From: Pirellulaceae bacterium
GTDB taxonomy: Bacteria; Planctomycetota; Planctomycetia; Pirellulales; Pirellulaceae
Assembly (NCBI GenBank): GCA_013002105.1
Contig: JABDKS010000744.1
Coordinates: 1-18,228, forward strand
DNA length: 18,228 bases
Reading direction: 5' to 3'
The notes under the pieces were generated by a model, which made no database searches, was not told the origin of the DNA, and was given only the letters and a program-made list of their open reading frames with translations. The translations under genes and the position numbers were made by a program. This document shows, piece after piece, positions 7,580 through 15,003 of this stretch. Each line of letters opens with the position of its first letter. Position 1 is the stretch's first letter.

Positions 7580-7603
7580 AACAGGACGAAACGCCCTGTT
7601 TTT
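7580..7603 (+). terminator. Terminator-like hairpin with a T run
   Basis: AACAGG (7580-7585) pairs with CCTGTT (7595-7600), with a further CG/CG pair closing an AAA loop, and five T residues run from 7599 to 7603. The shape fits a Rho-independent terminator for plus-strand transcription, but no upstream plus-strand gene is recognisable within the gap, so it may end an unannotated RNA or be fortuitous. Confidence 0.35.
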
Positions 7604-8065
7604 AGCAATTTCTCTCAGAATGTGCGGTCTAAAGGATTACAGGACGCGTGGTAGAGAGAACAGCGATCTGCGTGATAATTATCGCCGTTTGAGTCAGACG
7701 ATTCGTAGGCAAAAGCCCGAATCATTGGCGAGCAATCAATGACCACAAACCAAGCGGCGTTGATTGAAATCATTCGGCTCGATTTACTTCACGCATCAGA
7801 TATCGACGACCTTGATTCGGCATGGATATGCGGAAGCTTGCAACCTGAACGACCGCGAAAGTATTTCGCTTTCGTTTCTTTTGAGGCTGAGTAACAACGA
7901 CAAAATGTCTTCGCATTAATCCAACTAATACACCATCACGTTGCGACGCCGAATGCAAACTGCAATCGCATTGTGATCTTTCCGTAACCAGCTTTCTTTG
8001 CCACCTCGTCGTGTGCATCCAAGGGAGCGCTTTTCTGCGGACATCAAAAGTTAACGGCTGAGATG

Positions 8066-8097
8066 CCGGGCGTGTTACCTGTAGTAATACGTCCCGG
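8066..8097 (+). other. Bulged 13-bp hairpin at the start of the hairpin array
   Basis: CCGGGCGTGTTAC (8066-8078) pairs with GTAATACGTCCCGG (8084-8097) with one single-base bulge and one G-U pair (plus-strand RNA sense), leaving a five-base loop. It ends one base before the first large palindromic element at 8099. Confidence 0.5.
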
Positions 8098-8098
8098 T

Positions 8099-8170
8099 GT
8101 TTCGCTCACTCCATCGCACAAACGGTCGACGTTTGTGTCTGCGCAGGATGTCTGATGGAGTGAGCGAAAC
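8099..8170. repeat. Palindromic repeat element E1 (72 bp)
   Basis: Outer arms GTTTCGCTCACTCCATC (8099-8115) and GATGGAGTGAGCGAAAC (8154-8170) are perfect 17-bp reverse complements. Inside, CACAAACG (8117-8124) and CGTTTGTG (8130-8137) form a second perfect stem around GTCGA. The left arm aligns with those of E2, E3 and E4 (shared pattern TTT-N-R-CTCAC-N-N-CATC). No open frame of note runs through it. Confidence 0.8.
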
Positions 8171-8344
8171 ATCGATTCATTCAGCGTCGTGCGAGATCCA
8201 TCGAAACCAAAATTGTTTTTTATTTTGATGGAACCAAACCCAAAACTGATCATCAAACGTACACTACCCAGAGAGGACGTCGCCCACACAACCAGAGGGC
8301 GGTCAACATTTGAAACGAAAGGTACAGGACAGCGTTTCCGGTTT

Positions 8345-8420
8345 TTTGCTCACCGCATCGTTCCATTCGTTTTGCGGTTCGTGCCCCTCCGCGTTACTTC
8401 GTGGCGGTGCGGTGTGCAAA
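8345..8420. repeat. Palindromic repeat element E2 (76 bp)
   Basis: TTTGCTCACCGCA (8345-8357) pairs with TGCGGTGTGCAAA (8408-8420) except for one T-T mismatch. In plus-strand RNA the stem could extend five more pairs to 8362/8403 using three G-U pairs. The inner stem GCGG/CCGC (8374-8377, 8389-8392) encloses the loop TTCGTGCCCCT. The 17 bases CGGTTCGTGCCCCTCCG (8375-8391) recur exactly in E3, and TCGTTCCA (8358-8365) recurs in E4. Confidence 0.72.
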
Positions 8421-8421
8421 G

Positions 8422-8437
8422 CATCGGAACACCGATG
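8422..8437. other. Small perfect hairpin between E2 and E3
   Basis: CATCGG (8422-8427) and CCGATG (8432-8437) pair around an AACA loop, starting two bases after E2 ends. Confidence 0.45.
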
Positions 8438-8450
8438 ATCAACGCGTTGC

Positions 8451-8520
8451 TTGACTCACTGCATCACATATCCAACCACACGGTTCGTGCCCCTCCGTGT
8501 GATGTGATGCAGTGAATCAA
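8451..8520. repeat. Palindromic repeat element E3 (70 bp)
   Basis: Outer arms 8451-8469 (TTGACTCACTGCATCACAT) and 8502-8520 match as reverse complements at 18 of 19 positions. Inner stem CACACGG (8477-8483) / CCGTGTG (8495-8501) encloses the same 11-base loop TTCGTGCCCCT seen in E2. Compared with E2 the loop is unchanged while the outer part of the inner stem differs on both sides, that is, a compensatory change. Confidence 0.8.
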
Positions 8521-8533
8521 TCATCGCGAATGT

Positions 8534-8553
8534 TCAGAAGAGAAATCTTCTGA
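8534..8553. other. Perfect 8-bp hairpin with a GAAA tetraloop
   Basis: TCAGAAGA (8534-8541) and TCTTCTGA (8546-8553) close a GAAA loop, a GNRA-type tetraloop that is unusually stable in RNA when read on the plus strand. It sits 13 bases after E3. Confidence 0.55.
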
Positions 8554-8595
8554 CGACAGGATTCACGCGATTGCCGGGCGGGTAGTCGCGCGGAT

Positions 8596-8634
8596 CGCCG
8601 TGGCCATGGTCGATTTATCGGCCATGGTCCGGCG
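8596..8634. repeat. Imperfect inverted repeat containing GGCCATGGTC twice
   Basis: CGCCG at 8596-8600 pairs with CGGCG at 8630-8634, and CCATGG occurs in each half. The 10-mer GGCCATGGTC is present at 8602-8611 and again at 8620-8629, so the halves can pair or recombine as direct repeats. Its right end overlaps the first bases of E4. Confidence 0.5.
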
Positions 8635-8708
8635 TTTGACTCACTACATCTCGTTCCAATACGTACGGTTGGCCCTACCAATACGTGAGATGTGGTGAGT
8701 CAAACGCC
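8631..8708. repeat. Palindromic repeat element E4 (78 bp)
   Basis: The 22-bp outer arms at 8631-8652 and 8687-8708 pair throughout, the only non-Watson-Crick position being T8645 with G8694 (a G-U pair in plus-strand RNA). The interior has ACGT/ACGT and TTGG/CCAA segments around CCCTA, a diverged form of the E2/E3 inner stem (CGGTTGGCCCTACC against CGGTTCGTGCCCCTCC). It ends 165 bases before the sulfatase ATG at 8874. Confidence 0.8.
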
Positions 8709-8873
8709 GATGGCGACTGTCGATACTCCATTGTCTGCAATCACAGCATTGGCAGCGAAAAACGTGGCGTGGTCAAACGGTTATGCCACCGCTTTGCGTC
8801 GACTCGCGTCCCAACGATATCGGCTTTTGAGTTAATCTCATACAGTCAGTTTCTCGTTTCTTGGGACCTCCGT

Positions 8874-10355
8874 ATGCCTACAAAAATCGGCTTCTTGATC
8901 GCGCTGATCAGCCTAAGTTTCCCCGTCAGTGATGCCTGCAGTCAGACGGACGATCGGCCAAACATTCTGTTTATCTTCCTGGATGATTACGGATGGCGCG
9001 ATTGTGGGTTCATGGGATCCGATTACTACCAGACCCCAAACTTGGATGCTCTGGCTGCCCAAGGAATGATCTTTACCAATGCGTACGCTGGGGCAGCAAA
9101 CTGCGCCCCATCGCGAGCGTGTCTGCTGTCAGGCCAATATTCTCCTCGGCACGAAATCTACAACGTCGGAACGACGCTGCGAGGGAATCCCAAACACGCG
9201 CGTTTAAAACATATTCCCGGTACGGATGTTCTGAAAACAGATATTCGAACTTGGGCGCACGTGATCCGTGACGCGGGATATCGCACTGGCACGATCGGCA
9301 AGTGGCATTTGAGCGAGAATCCTTTGCCGTATGGATTCGATATTAACTTTGCTGGATCCCACAGCGGCAGTCCGCCACGCGGTTATTTTCCACCCCATTC
9401 CGATGTCCCCGGTCTGCTATCCTGGCCACGTGATCAGTATCTGACAGATCGGCTCAGTGATGAAGCGATCGCATTTATCGATCGCAACCAATCGCGTCCC
9501 TGGTTTTTGTACTTAACCCACTTCGCAGTTCACACGCCGCTCCAGGCCAAACAAGCTCTCGTGGAACAGTATGAGCAAAAACCCAAAGGCAAGCTTCATA
9601 ACCACGCTGTGATGGCCGCAATGATTCACAGCGTCGACGAAGGCGTCGGTCGCATCGTTGACAGGATCGAAGCACTCGGGCTGACGAACAAAACGGCAAT
9701 CGTCTTTACTTCCGATAACGGTGGCTACGGTCCAGCCACTTCGATGGCGCCGTTAAAGGGATACAAGGGAACCTACTACGAAGGAGGAATTCGTGAACCT
9801 TTCTTTGTCAAATGGCCTGGTGTCGTTCCCGCCGGTATCCGATGCGACGCACCAATCATCAACGTTGATTTGTATCCAACATTTTGTGAAATGACCGGCG
9901 CGACGCTGCCCGTTGATCAACCGCTTGACGGAAAAAGCTTGATGCCGCTACTGCGTAACGGCGATCAAGCAAAAAGTCCGCACGCCGGAGCCTTTGCCAA
10001 TCGTGCCATCTACTGGCATTTCCCCGCCTATCTGCAGAGCTATCAACGGTGGGACGAACAGCGGGACCCCTTGTTCCGCAGTCGTCCCTGTACCGTGATG
10101 CGACGTGGCGATTGGAAACTACACGAGTATTTCGAGGACGGTGGCCTGGAACTTTACGACCTGAAAACAGATCCAGGCGAAAAAACGAATCTTGCCGCCA
10201 GCAGGCCCGACAAGTTGGCGACGATGCACGCTGAGATGAAACGGTGGCGCAGTGAAACGCATGCACCGGTTCCGACAGAGCCGAACCCACGATTCAACGC
10301 CGCGGCTGAGAAAAAAGCGATTGCAGAAAAGTCCGCCAAGCGAAAAGCGGGATGA
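8874..10355 (+). CDS. Secreted type I (formylglycine-dependent) sulfatase
   Basis: 493 residues from ATG 8874. A signal peptide (MPTKIGFLIALISLSFPVSDA) leads into PNILFIFLDDYG (29-40) with the metal-binding Asp pair 37-38. The sulfatase signature CAPSRACLLSG starts at Cys77, which is converted to formylglycine in active enzymes; C-x-P-S-R is intact. Further active-site positions are visible: GKWHL (142-146; Lys143, His145), His220 in THFAVHTPLQ, DNGG (281-284) and Lys298 in GYKGTYYEGG. The length is normal. It hydrolyses a sulfate ester, probably on a polysaccharide, outside the cytoplasm. The frame is open upstream to 8685, but that extension runs through repeat E4 and lacks similarity. First gene of a likely unit with the next two; its upstream region is the hairpin array. 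No sulfatase-maturing enzyme is in the window. Confidence 0.94.
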   Translation: MPTKIGFLIALISLSFPVSDACSQTDDRPNILFIFLDDYGWRDCGFMGSDYYQTPNLDALAAQGMIFTNAYAGAANCAPSRACLLSGQYSPRHEIYNVGTTLRGNPKHARLKHIPGTDVLKTDIRTWAHVIRDAGYRTGTIGKWHLSENPLPYGFDINFAGSHSGSPPRGYFPPHSDVPGLLSWPRDQYLTDRLSDEAIAFIDRNQSRPWFLYLTHFAVHTPLQAKQALVEQYEQKPKGKLHNHAVMAAMIHSVDEGVGRIVDRIEALGLTNKTAIVFTSDNGGYGPATSMAPLKGYKGTYYEGGIREPFFVKWPGVVPAGIRCDAPIINVDLYPTFCEMTGATLPVDQPLDGKSLMPLLRNGDQAKSPHAGAFANRAIYWHFPAYLQSYQRWDEQRDPLFRSRPCTVMRRGDWKLHEYFEDGGLELYDLKTDPGEKTNLAASRPDKLATMHAEMKRWRSETHAPVPTEPNPRFNAAAEKKAIAEKSAKRKAG

Positions 10356-10479
10356 AACGCGCGGCCGGTGCACACCCGATCCGCCCCAGCGAGGTGATCG
10401 GGCGGAATTGACGCGTATCAACTAGAATAGCACCTAGCGTCTCGCCCCTCCCTCCCCAATTTCAGGTCACACCCGCCCC
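10356..10479 (+). promoter_or_regulatory. Short intergenic gap with a hairpin
   Basis: CCCGATC (10375-10381) can pair with GATCGGG (10396-10402), or alternatively CCGCCC (10381-10386) with GGGCGG (10400-10405), so two mutually exclusive stems exist. No T run follows, so full termination is not indicated and the downstream gene may be co-transcribed. No clear promoter. Confidence 0.3.
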
Positions 10480-13359
10480 GTGTTTCGCGCGTTCCACTGC
10501 TGGCTGTCCATCTTTGTTGTGATGACCGCCGTGTCAGCACAAGATCGCAAGCAATCGGTCGATTTCATTCGCGACATTCAGCCGATCATTTCAGAAAATT
10601 GCAACTTCTGTCACGGTCCCGATGAAGAACAGCGTCAAGCAGACTTGCGACTGGATGTCGAAGACGAAGCGATTTCTGTGATTCAGCGGCACTCTCGCGA
10701 AGACAGCGAATTGTTCGCCAGACTAATCGCCAGTGACGATCCCGATACGTTGATGCCGCCTCCTGAATCAAACCGCAAATTGACGGCCGATCAGATTGAA
10801 TTGATTGGCCGCTGGATTGATCAAGGTGCCCAATGGGAACAACACTGGTCCTTTCGCCCGATCGAAAAACCTACGCCGCCGCAATTTCAACCCTTCGACG
10901 GCGTACCGATACACAATCAAATCGATGCGTTCGTTCAACAACGATTGCGGCTGGAGAGTATGGCCCCCGCACCAGCGGCCGATCGACGCACGCTGATCCG
11001 GCGATTGAGTCTTGATCTGACTGGGCTGCCACCCACGCCGACCGACGTGACCGGTTTTGTCAACGACACCCAACCCGATGCATACGACCGTCTCGTTCAG
11101 CGCCTGTTGGACTCGCCTGCTTTCGGCCAGCGGATGGCGTGGGACTGGCTGGATGCTGCTCGTTACGCTGACACGAACGGCTATCAAGGTGATCGCGAAC
11201 GAACAATGTGGCCGTGGCGCGACTGGGTCACACGAGCATTCAATGAGAACCTGCCGTTTGACCAATTCACAATTTGGCAATTGGCTGGCGATCAATTACC
11301 CGACGCAACCCTGGAACAAAAACTGGCAACAGGATTCTGCCGAAACCATCCCATCAACGGCGAAGGCGGCCGGATCGCCGAAGAGAATCGTGTCGAATAT
11401 GTCATGGACATGTCCGAAACCATGGGAACGGTATGGCTGGGACTCACGCTGAATTGCTGTCGGTGCCACGACCACAAATACGATCCGATCACGAACGAAG
11501 AGTACTACCAATTCTTCGCATTCTTCAATCAAACTCCAGTCAAAGGGAGCGGCGGTGACCCGCAAACCGCTCCCGTGATCAGTGTCCCCGACGCGCAGCA
11601 AACCAGGCAACTCGCCAAACTGAATGAACAAATTGCATCGGCCGATCAACAGCTTCGAGAGCTTTCCAAGACGCTTGTCGATGCACAGGCCGACTGGGAA
11701 AGAGAACGTACGAACGAGTTATCGACAGCAACGCAGTGGGAGATCCTTGATCCAGAAAAGTCATTTGCCAACCGACAGCGGATGCGGGTGTTAGCAGATC
11801 AGTCAATTCTGACTGCCGGTCCCAACCCTGACAACGATACGTATACCGTGCTGGCAACACCAAAGAATCAAACGATCACAGGTGTTCGGTTGGAGGCTTT
11901 GCGACATGACACGATGACCAAAGGTGGGCTGGCGAGATCTGACAGCGGAAACTTTGTCTTGACGTCGATGGAAATCGCAATCGTCGACCCCAACGATCCG
12001 GATTCGACAACGCCGATTTCGATCGAGTCTGCCGATGCAACGTTCGAACAGGGTGGCTGGAAAATCACCGATACGTTCGACGATGATCCTCAGACCGGCT
12101 GGGCGGTCTATCAAGGTAAACCGGTGGATCGAGACCATGCGGCAATCTGGCGGTTCGCCTCTGCGATCGACGTACCCGCCGGAGCACAGCTTGAATTTGT
12201 ATTACGTCACGATTCGAAACACAAGAATCACAACCTCGGTCGATTTCGACTTTCGGTGGCAACCCATGACCGCCCAGAACTCACCAGCGAGGACGATGAG
12301 TTGATCGCGGCACTTAAAACCGAGCCCAAGCAACGATCCGATGAACAAAATAAAGCGATCGGCAAAGCACATCGCGAATCTGACGCCACGTATCAAAGCG
12401 TCAAACAAAAACGCGATGGTCTTGCCAAGCAGCTAGCGAATCTGCAAAAAAAGATTCCCCGTGTCATGGTCATGGAAGATATGGCTGAGTCGCGAAAATC
12501 ATTTGTCTTGGAACGAGGCATCTACAACAAGCCGACCGATGAAGTGGAACGTGCGTTTCCGGAGTTTCTGCCCCGCGGTGAGATTGCGAAACAAACGCCC
12601 AATCGATTGGCCCTCGCGCGGTGGCTGGTCGACGACGCCAATCCGCTGACAGCTCGCGTCACGGTGAATCGTTTTTGGCAGCAGTTTTTTGGCATTGGTT
12701 TGGTCAAGACGACGGAGGACTTCGGACGCCAAGGCGAAACGCCGATTCATCTAAATTTGCTCAACTGGCTGGCCGCCGATTTTCGTGGGAACGATTGGAA
12801 TGTGAAGGAGCTACTACGAAAGATCGTCACCAGCCACACCTATCGCCAATCGTCCAAAATGACGCCGGATCTACTCGAAACGGACCCCCACAATCGATTG
12901 CTTGCTCGCGGCGCCCGACACCGCATGCCATCGTGGATGTTGCGTGATCAAGCGCTCGCCGTCAGTGGTCTGCTTTCCTCGGTCAACGAGGGCCCCGCCG
13001 TCAATACGTATCAACCGCCGGGCATTTGGGAGGAGGCTTCGTTCGGCAAGAAAACCTACCAGCAAGATACGGGTGAGAAACTCTACCGCCGCAGCCTTTA
13101 TACATTCTGGCGGCGAATCATCGCGCCGACCATGTTCTTTGACAACGCGACACGACAGACGTGCACGGTCAAAACCGCGCGTACCAATACACCACTGCAC
13201 GCTTTGCAAACTTTCAATAATGTCGCCTATGTCGAAGCGGCTCGAGCATTAGCGGAGCTAGCTCTTCAGTCGGATGCCACATCCGCTGATGAACGAATCG
13301 ACTTCATTCTCCAGCGTGTATTGGCGCGCGGCGCGACCGAAGCAGAGAAGACCATTTGA
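10480..13359 (+). CDS. PSCyt1-DUF1549-DUF1553 (PSD1) planctomycete protein, frameshifted near the C-terminus
   Basis: 959 residues from a GTG at 10480, chosen because it directly precedes a signal peptide ([19 protein letters not shown]). Domain order: cytochrome-c-like PSCyt1 with CNFCH (41-45) and a distal Met in LMPPP (about 92); DUF1549 (about 145-350, [24 protein letters not shown]) ending with a second CxxCH-like site CCRCH (326-330); a beta-rich insert (about 415-600) that may be galactose-binding-like; a short coiled coil; and DUF1553 (about 715 onward, [18 protein letters not shown]). The protein stops at TGA 13357-13359 after ATEAEKTI, well before the normal end of DUF1553. The missing part is encoded in the -1 frame up to 13535. 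The heme motifs suggest a periplasmic redox role; the reaction is unknown. Lies between the sulfatase and DUF1501 genes. Confidence 0.88.
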   Translation: MFRAFHCWLSIFVVMTAVSAQDRKQSVDFIRDIQPIISENCNFCHGPDEEQRQADLRLDVEDEAISVIQRHSREDSELFARLIASDDPDTLMPPPESNRKLTADQIELIGRWIDQGAQWEQHWSFRPIEKPTPPQFQPFDGVPIHNQIDAFVQQRLRLESMAPAPAADRRTLIRRLSLDLTGLPPTPTDVTGFVNDTQPDAYDRLVQRLLDSPAFGQRMAWDWLDAARYADTNGYQGDRERTMWPWRDWVTRAFNENLPFDQFTIWQLAGDQLPDATLEQKLATGFCRNHPINGEGGRIAEENRVEYVMDMSETMGTVWLGLTLNCCRCHDHKYDPITNEEYYQFFAFFNQTPVKGSGGDPQTAPVISVPDAQQTRQLAKLNEQIASADQQLRELSKTLVDAQADWERERTNELSTATQWEILDPEKSFANRQRMRVLADQSILTAGPNPDNDTYTVLATPKNQTITGVRLEALRHDTMTKGGLARSDSGNFVLTSMEIAIVDPNDPDSTTPISIESADATFEQGGWKITDTFDDDPQTGWAVYQGKPVDRDHAAIWRFASAIDVPAGAQLEFVLRHDSKHKNHNLGRFRLSVATHDRPELTSEDDELIAALKTEPKQRSDEQNKAIGKAHRESDATYQSVKQKRDGLAKQLANLQKKIPRVMVMEDMAESRKSFVLERGIYNKPTDEVERAFPEFLPRGEIAKQTPNRLALARWLVDDANPLTARVTVNRFWQQFFGIGLVKTTEDFGRQGETPIHLNLLNWLAADFRGNDWNVKELLRKIVTSHTYRQSSKMTPDLLETDPHNRLLARGARHRMPSWMLRDQALAVSGLLSSVNEGPAVNTYQPPGIWEEASFGKKTYQQDTGEKLYRRSLYTFWRRIIAPTMFFDNATRQTCTVKTARTNTPLHALQTFNNVAYVEAARALAELALQSDATSADERIDFILQRVLARGATEAEKTI

Positions 13360-13535
13360 CACGTGGGCTCCAACGCGCACGCAAGGAATTTTCCGCGGCG
13401 CCATCTTCGGCCCAAAAGTTCTTGGGCGTTGGCGAATCCGGTCGAGACGAATCCATCGATCCGGTCCAGCATGCCACTTGGACGTCTCTCTGTCTGGCTG
13501 TTTTGAATTTTGACGAGACACTCAATCGAGAATAG
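13356..13535 (+). pseudogene. Out-of-frame C-terminal segment of the DUF1553 protein
   Basis: Reading in the -1 frame from 13356 gives 59 residues, starting [16 protein letters not shown] and containing FLGVGESGRDESIDP and HATWTSLCLAVLNFDETLNRE, then TAG at 13533-13535. This is the standard C-terminal block of DUF1553 proteins (GESPRD-like, then AW-x-x-L-x-x-x-x-LN-x-DE). Adding one T to the TTT at 13355-13357 would join the frames and give about 1018 residues. The restored stop would lie four bases before the DUF1501 ATG, ordinary operon spacing, which supports an intact ancestor. Cause: real mutation or a homopolymer sequencing error. Confidence 0.9.
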
Positions 13536-13539
13536 TCGT

Positions 13540-15003
13540 ATGAATCCGTTGGAACAAAATCGCTTGCATCAGACTCGCCGACAGTTTTTTGGTAAGTCGG
13601 CGACCGGTCTCGCGACCGCCGCGCTTGCCGGTTTGTTGCAGCGAGATGCAAATGCGGCTGGAAGTTCCGAGCGCCGATTCGGCGGGCTCAACGCGTTACC
13701 GCACTTTGCGCCAAAAGCAAAACGTGTCATCTATCTTTTTCAGAACGGTGCACCGACGCATGTCGATCTGTTCGACTGGAAACCCAAACTGAAAGAGATG
13801 CACACAACGCCGGTTCCCAATTCCTACATCGGTGATCGGCGGTTTAGCACCATGACCGGCAACGCAGACGGAAAACTGCTGCTCGCACCGATCGAACCCT
13901 TCGCACAACACGGCCAGAGTGGTGCCTGGGTCAGCGAACTGATGCCATACACGGCCAAAATCGCCGACGAACTGTGCTTTGTAAAGAGCTTGCATACCGA
14001 GCAAGTCAATCACGCGCCGGCGATCAACTTTATGCTCAGCGGCGGCGAAATGCCGGGCCGTCCGACGCTGGGCGCTTGGTTGACGTACGGTTTGGGAAGC
14101 GTCACGGATGAACTGCCGGCGTTTGTTGTGATGACCAGCATCACCAAAGACACATCGTGCGGACAGATTTTCTACGATTTCTATTGGGGCAGCGGCTTTC
14201 TCCCATCGCGGTTTCAAGGCGTCAAATTTCGCGGCAGTGGAGATCCGGTACTGTATGTCTCCAACCCCGATGGAATGAGCCGACAAATGCGGCGAGGTTG
14301 GTTGGATGACATTGCAAAAATCAATGAGATAAAAATGCAAGAGTATGGCGATCCGGAAATCGCCACACGCATCGCACAATACGAAATGAGTTTCAAGATG
14401 CAGGCGAGCGTTCCCGAACTGGCCGATCTCTCGGGCGAGTCCAAGGAAACGCTGGAGATGTACGGACCTGGCGTTCAGCAACCGGGTACGTTTGCACACA
14501 ACTGCTTGCTTGCACGCCGATTAGTCGAACGCGGCTGCCGATGTGTACAGCTGATGCATGCCGGATGGGATCAGCACAACAGCTTGACGACCGAACTGTA
14601 CAGCCAGTGCCGCGACACCGATCAGTCCAGCGCCGCCCTGGTGATGGACCTCAAACGGCGCGGCTTGCTGGAGGACACATTGGTGGTATGGGGTGGCGAA
14701 TTTGGACGTACACCATTCTTGCAAGGCGACATTTCCAATCGACCACGGTGGGGACGGGACCATCACCCCTACGCATTCACTCTCTGGATGGCCGGGGGAG
14801 GTGTCCAGCCTGGTGTCAGTTACGGGGCAACCGACGACTTGGGCATGAACGTCGTCGAAAAGCCGGTTCATGTGCACGATTTGCAGGCGACTTTGCTGCA
14901 CCTGATGGGGATCGACCACGAACGATTGACCTATCGATTCCAAGGGCGCCAGTTCCGATTGACCGACGTCCATGGTCACGTTGTCAACGACATCTTGATT
15001 TAA
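13540..15003 (+). CDS. DUF1501 protein with twin-arginine signal
   Basis: 487 residues from ATG 13540; an in-frame TTG at 13510 would add ten residues but lies inside the preceding gene's remnant. The N-terminus has a Tat motif, TRRQFFGKS (12-20), followed by an Ala/Leu hydrophobic run, so export of a folded protein is likely. Family blocks: VIYLFQNGAPTHVDLFDWKP, then FMLSGGEMPGRPTLGAW, CRCVQLMHAGWDQHNS, VVWGGEFGRTP and GRDHHPYAFTLWMAGGG. The DUF1501 family belongs to the alkaline phosphatase/sulfatase fold group; its activity is not established. In planctomycetes it almost always follows a DUF1549/DUF1553 gene, as here. The stop TAA (15001-15003) directly abuts the stop of the convergent gene at 15004. 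Confidence 0.93.
   Translation: MNPLEQNRLHQTRRQFFGKSATGLATAALAGLLQRDANAAGSSERRFGGLNALPHFAPKAKRVIYLFQNGAPTHVDLFDWKPKLKEMHTTPVPNSYIGDRRFSTMTGNADGKLLLAPIEPFAQHGQSGAWVSELMPYTAKIADELCFVKSLHTEQVNHAPAINFMLSGGEMPGRPTLGAWLTYGLGSVTDELPAFVVMTSITKDTSCGQIFYDFYWGSGFLPSRFQGVKFRGSGDPVLYVSNPDGMSRQMRRGWLDDIAKINEIKMQEYGDPEIATRIAQYEMSFKMQASVPELADLSGESKETLEMYGPGVQQPGTFAHNCLLARRLVERGCRCVQLMHAGWDQHNSLTTELYSQCRDTDQSSAALVMDLKRRGLLEDTLVVWGGEFGRTPFLQGDISNRPRWGRDHHPYAFTLWMAGGGVQPGVSYGATDDLGMNVVEKPVHVHDLQATLLHLMGIDHERLTYRFQGRQFRLTDVHGHVVNDILI

Larger units (their letters stand above)
7308..8065. other. Gene-free stretch with minor repeats and hairpins
   Basis: I see no convincing gene on either strand. Open frames here (for example 7349-7654 plus and 7770-8018 minus) have low-complexity, family-less translations rich in Arg/Ser/Cys. 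What can be seen: a 20-bp tandem duplication at 7355-7394, a tetraloop hairpin at 7461-7484, a terminator-like hairpin at 7580-7603, the palindrome GATAATTATC at 7674-7683, and a short hairpin GCGAAA-GTA-TTTCGC (7855-7869) followed by a T-rich run on the plus strand. An unrecognised small RNA gene is possible. Confidence 0.5.

Noticed and set aside
7349..7654. Plus-strand open frame of 101 codons
   Set aside because: Contains the 20-bp tandem duplication and hairpins, has no family resemblance or ribosome binding site, and its composition resembles translated non-coding DNA.
7770..8018. Minus-strand open frame of 82 codons
   Set aside because: Arg/Gln-rich translation without recognisable motifs; stands alone with no neighbour context. 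A real small protein cannot be fully excluded.
8375..8391. tRNA T-arm (GGTTCGTGC resembles a T-loop)
   Set aside because: The conserved loop A is missing and no acceptor, D or anticodon arms can be formed around it.
8189..8515. Plus-strand open frame of 108 codons across E2 and E3
   Set aside because: Most of it is repeat sequence; the translation shows no family features, and the palindromes explain the sequence better.
8099..8708. CRISPR array or integron attC array
   Set aside because: Copies are diverged, spacing is irregular (about 174, 30 and 110 bases), no cas or integrase gene is present, and attC core sites (GTTRRRY) were not found at the expected places.
8685..8873. N-terminal extension of the sulfatase
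   Set aside because: Starts at a GTG inside repeat E4 and would place 63 unrelated residues before a clear signal peptide beginning at ATG 8874.
13345..13360. Programmed -1 ribosomal frameshift site in the DUF1553 gene
   Set aside because: The expected X-XXY-YYZ slippery heptamer is absent (the local sequence is AAG ACC ATT TGA) and family members are normally encoded in one frame; mutation or sequencing error is simpler.
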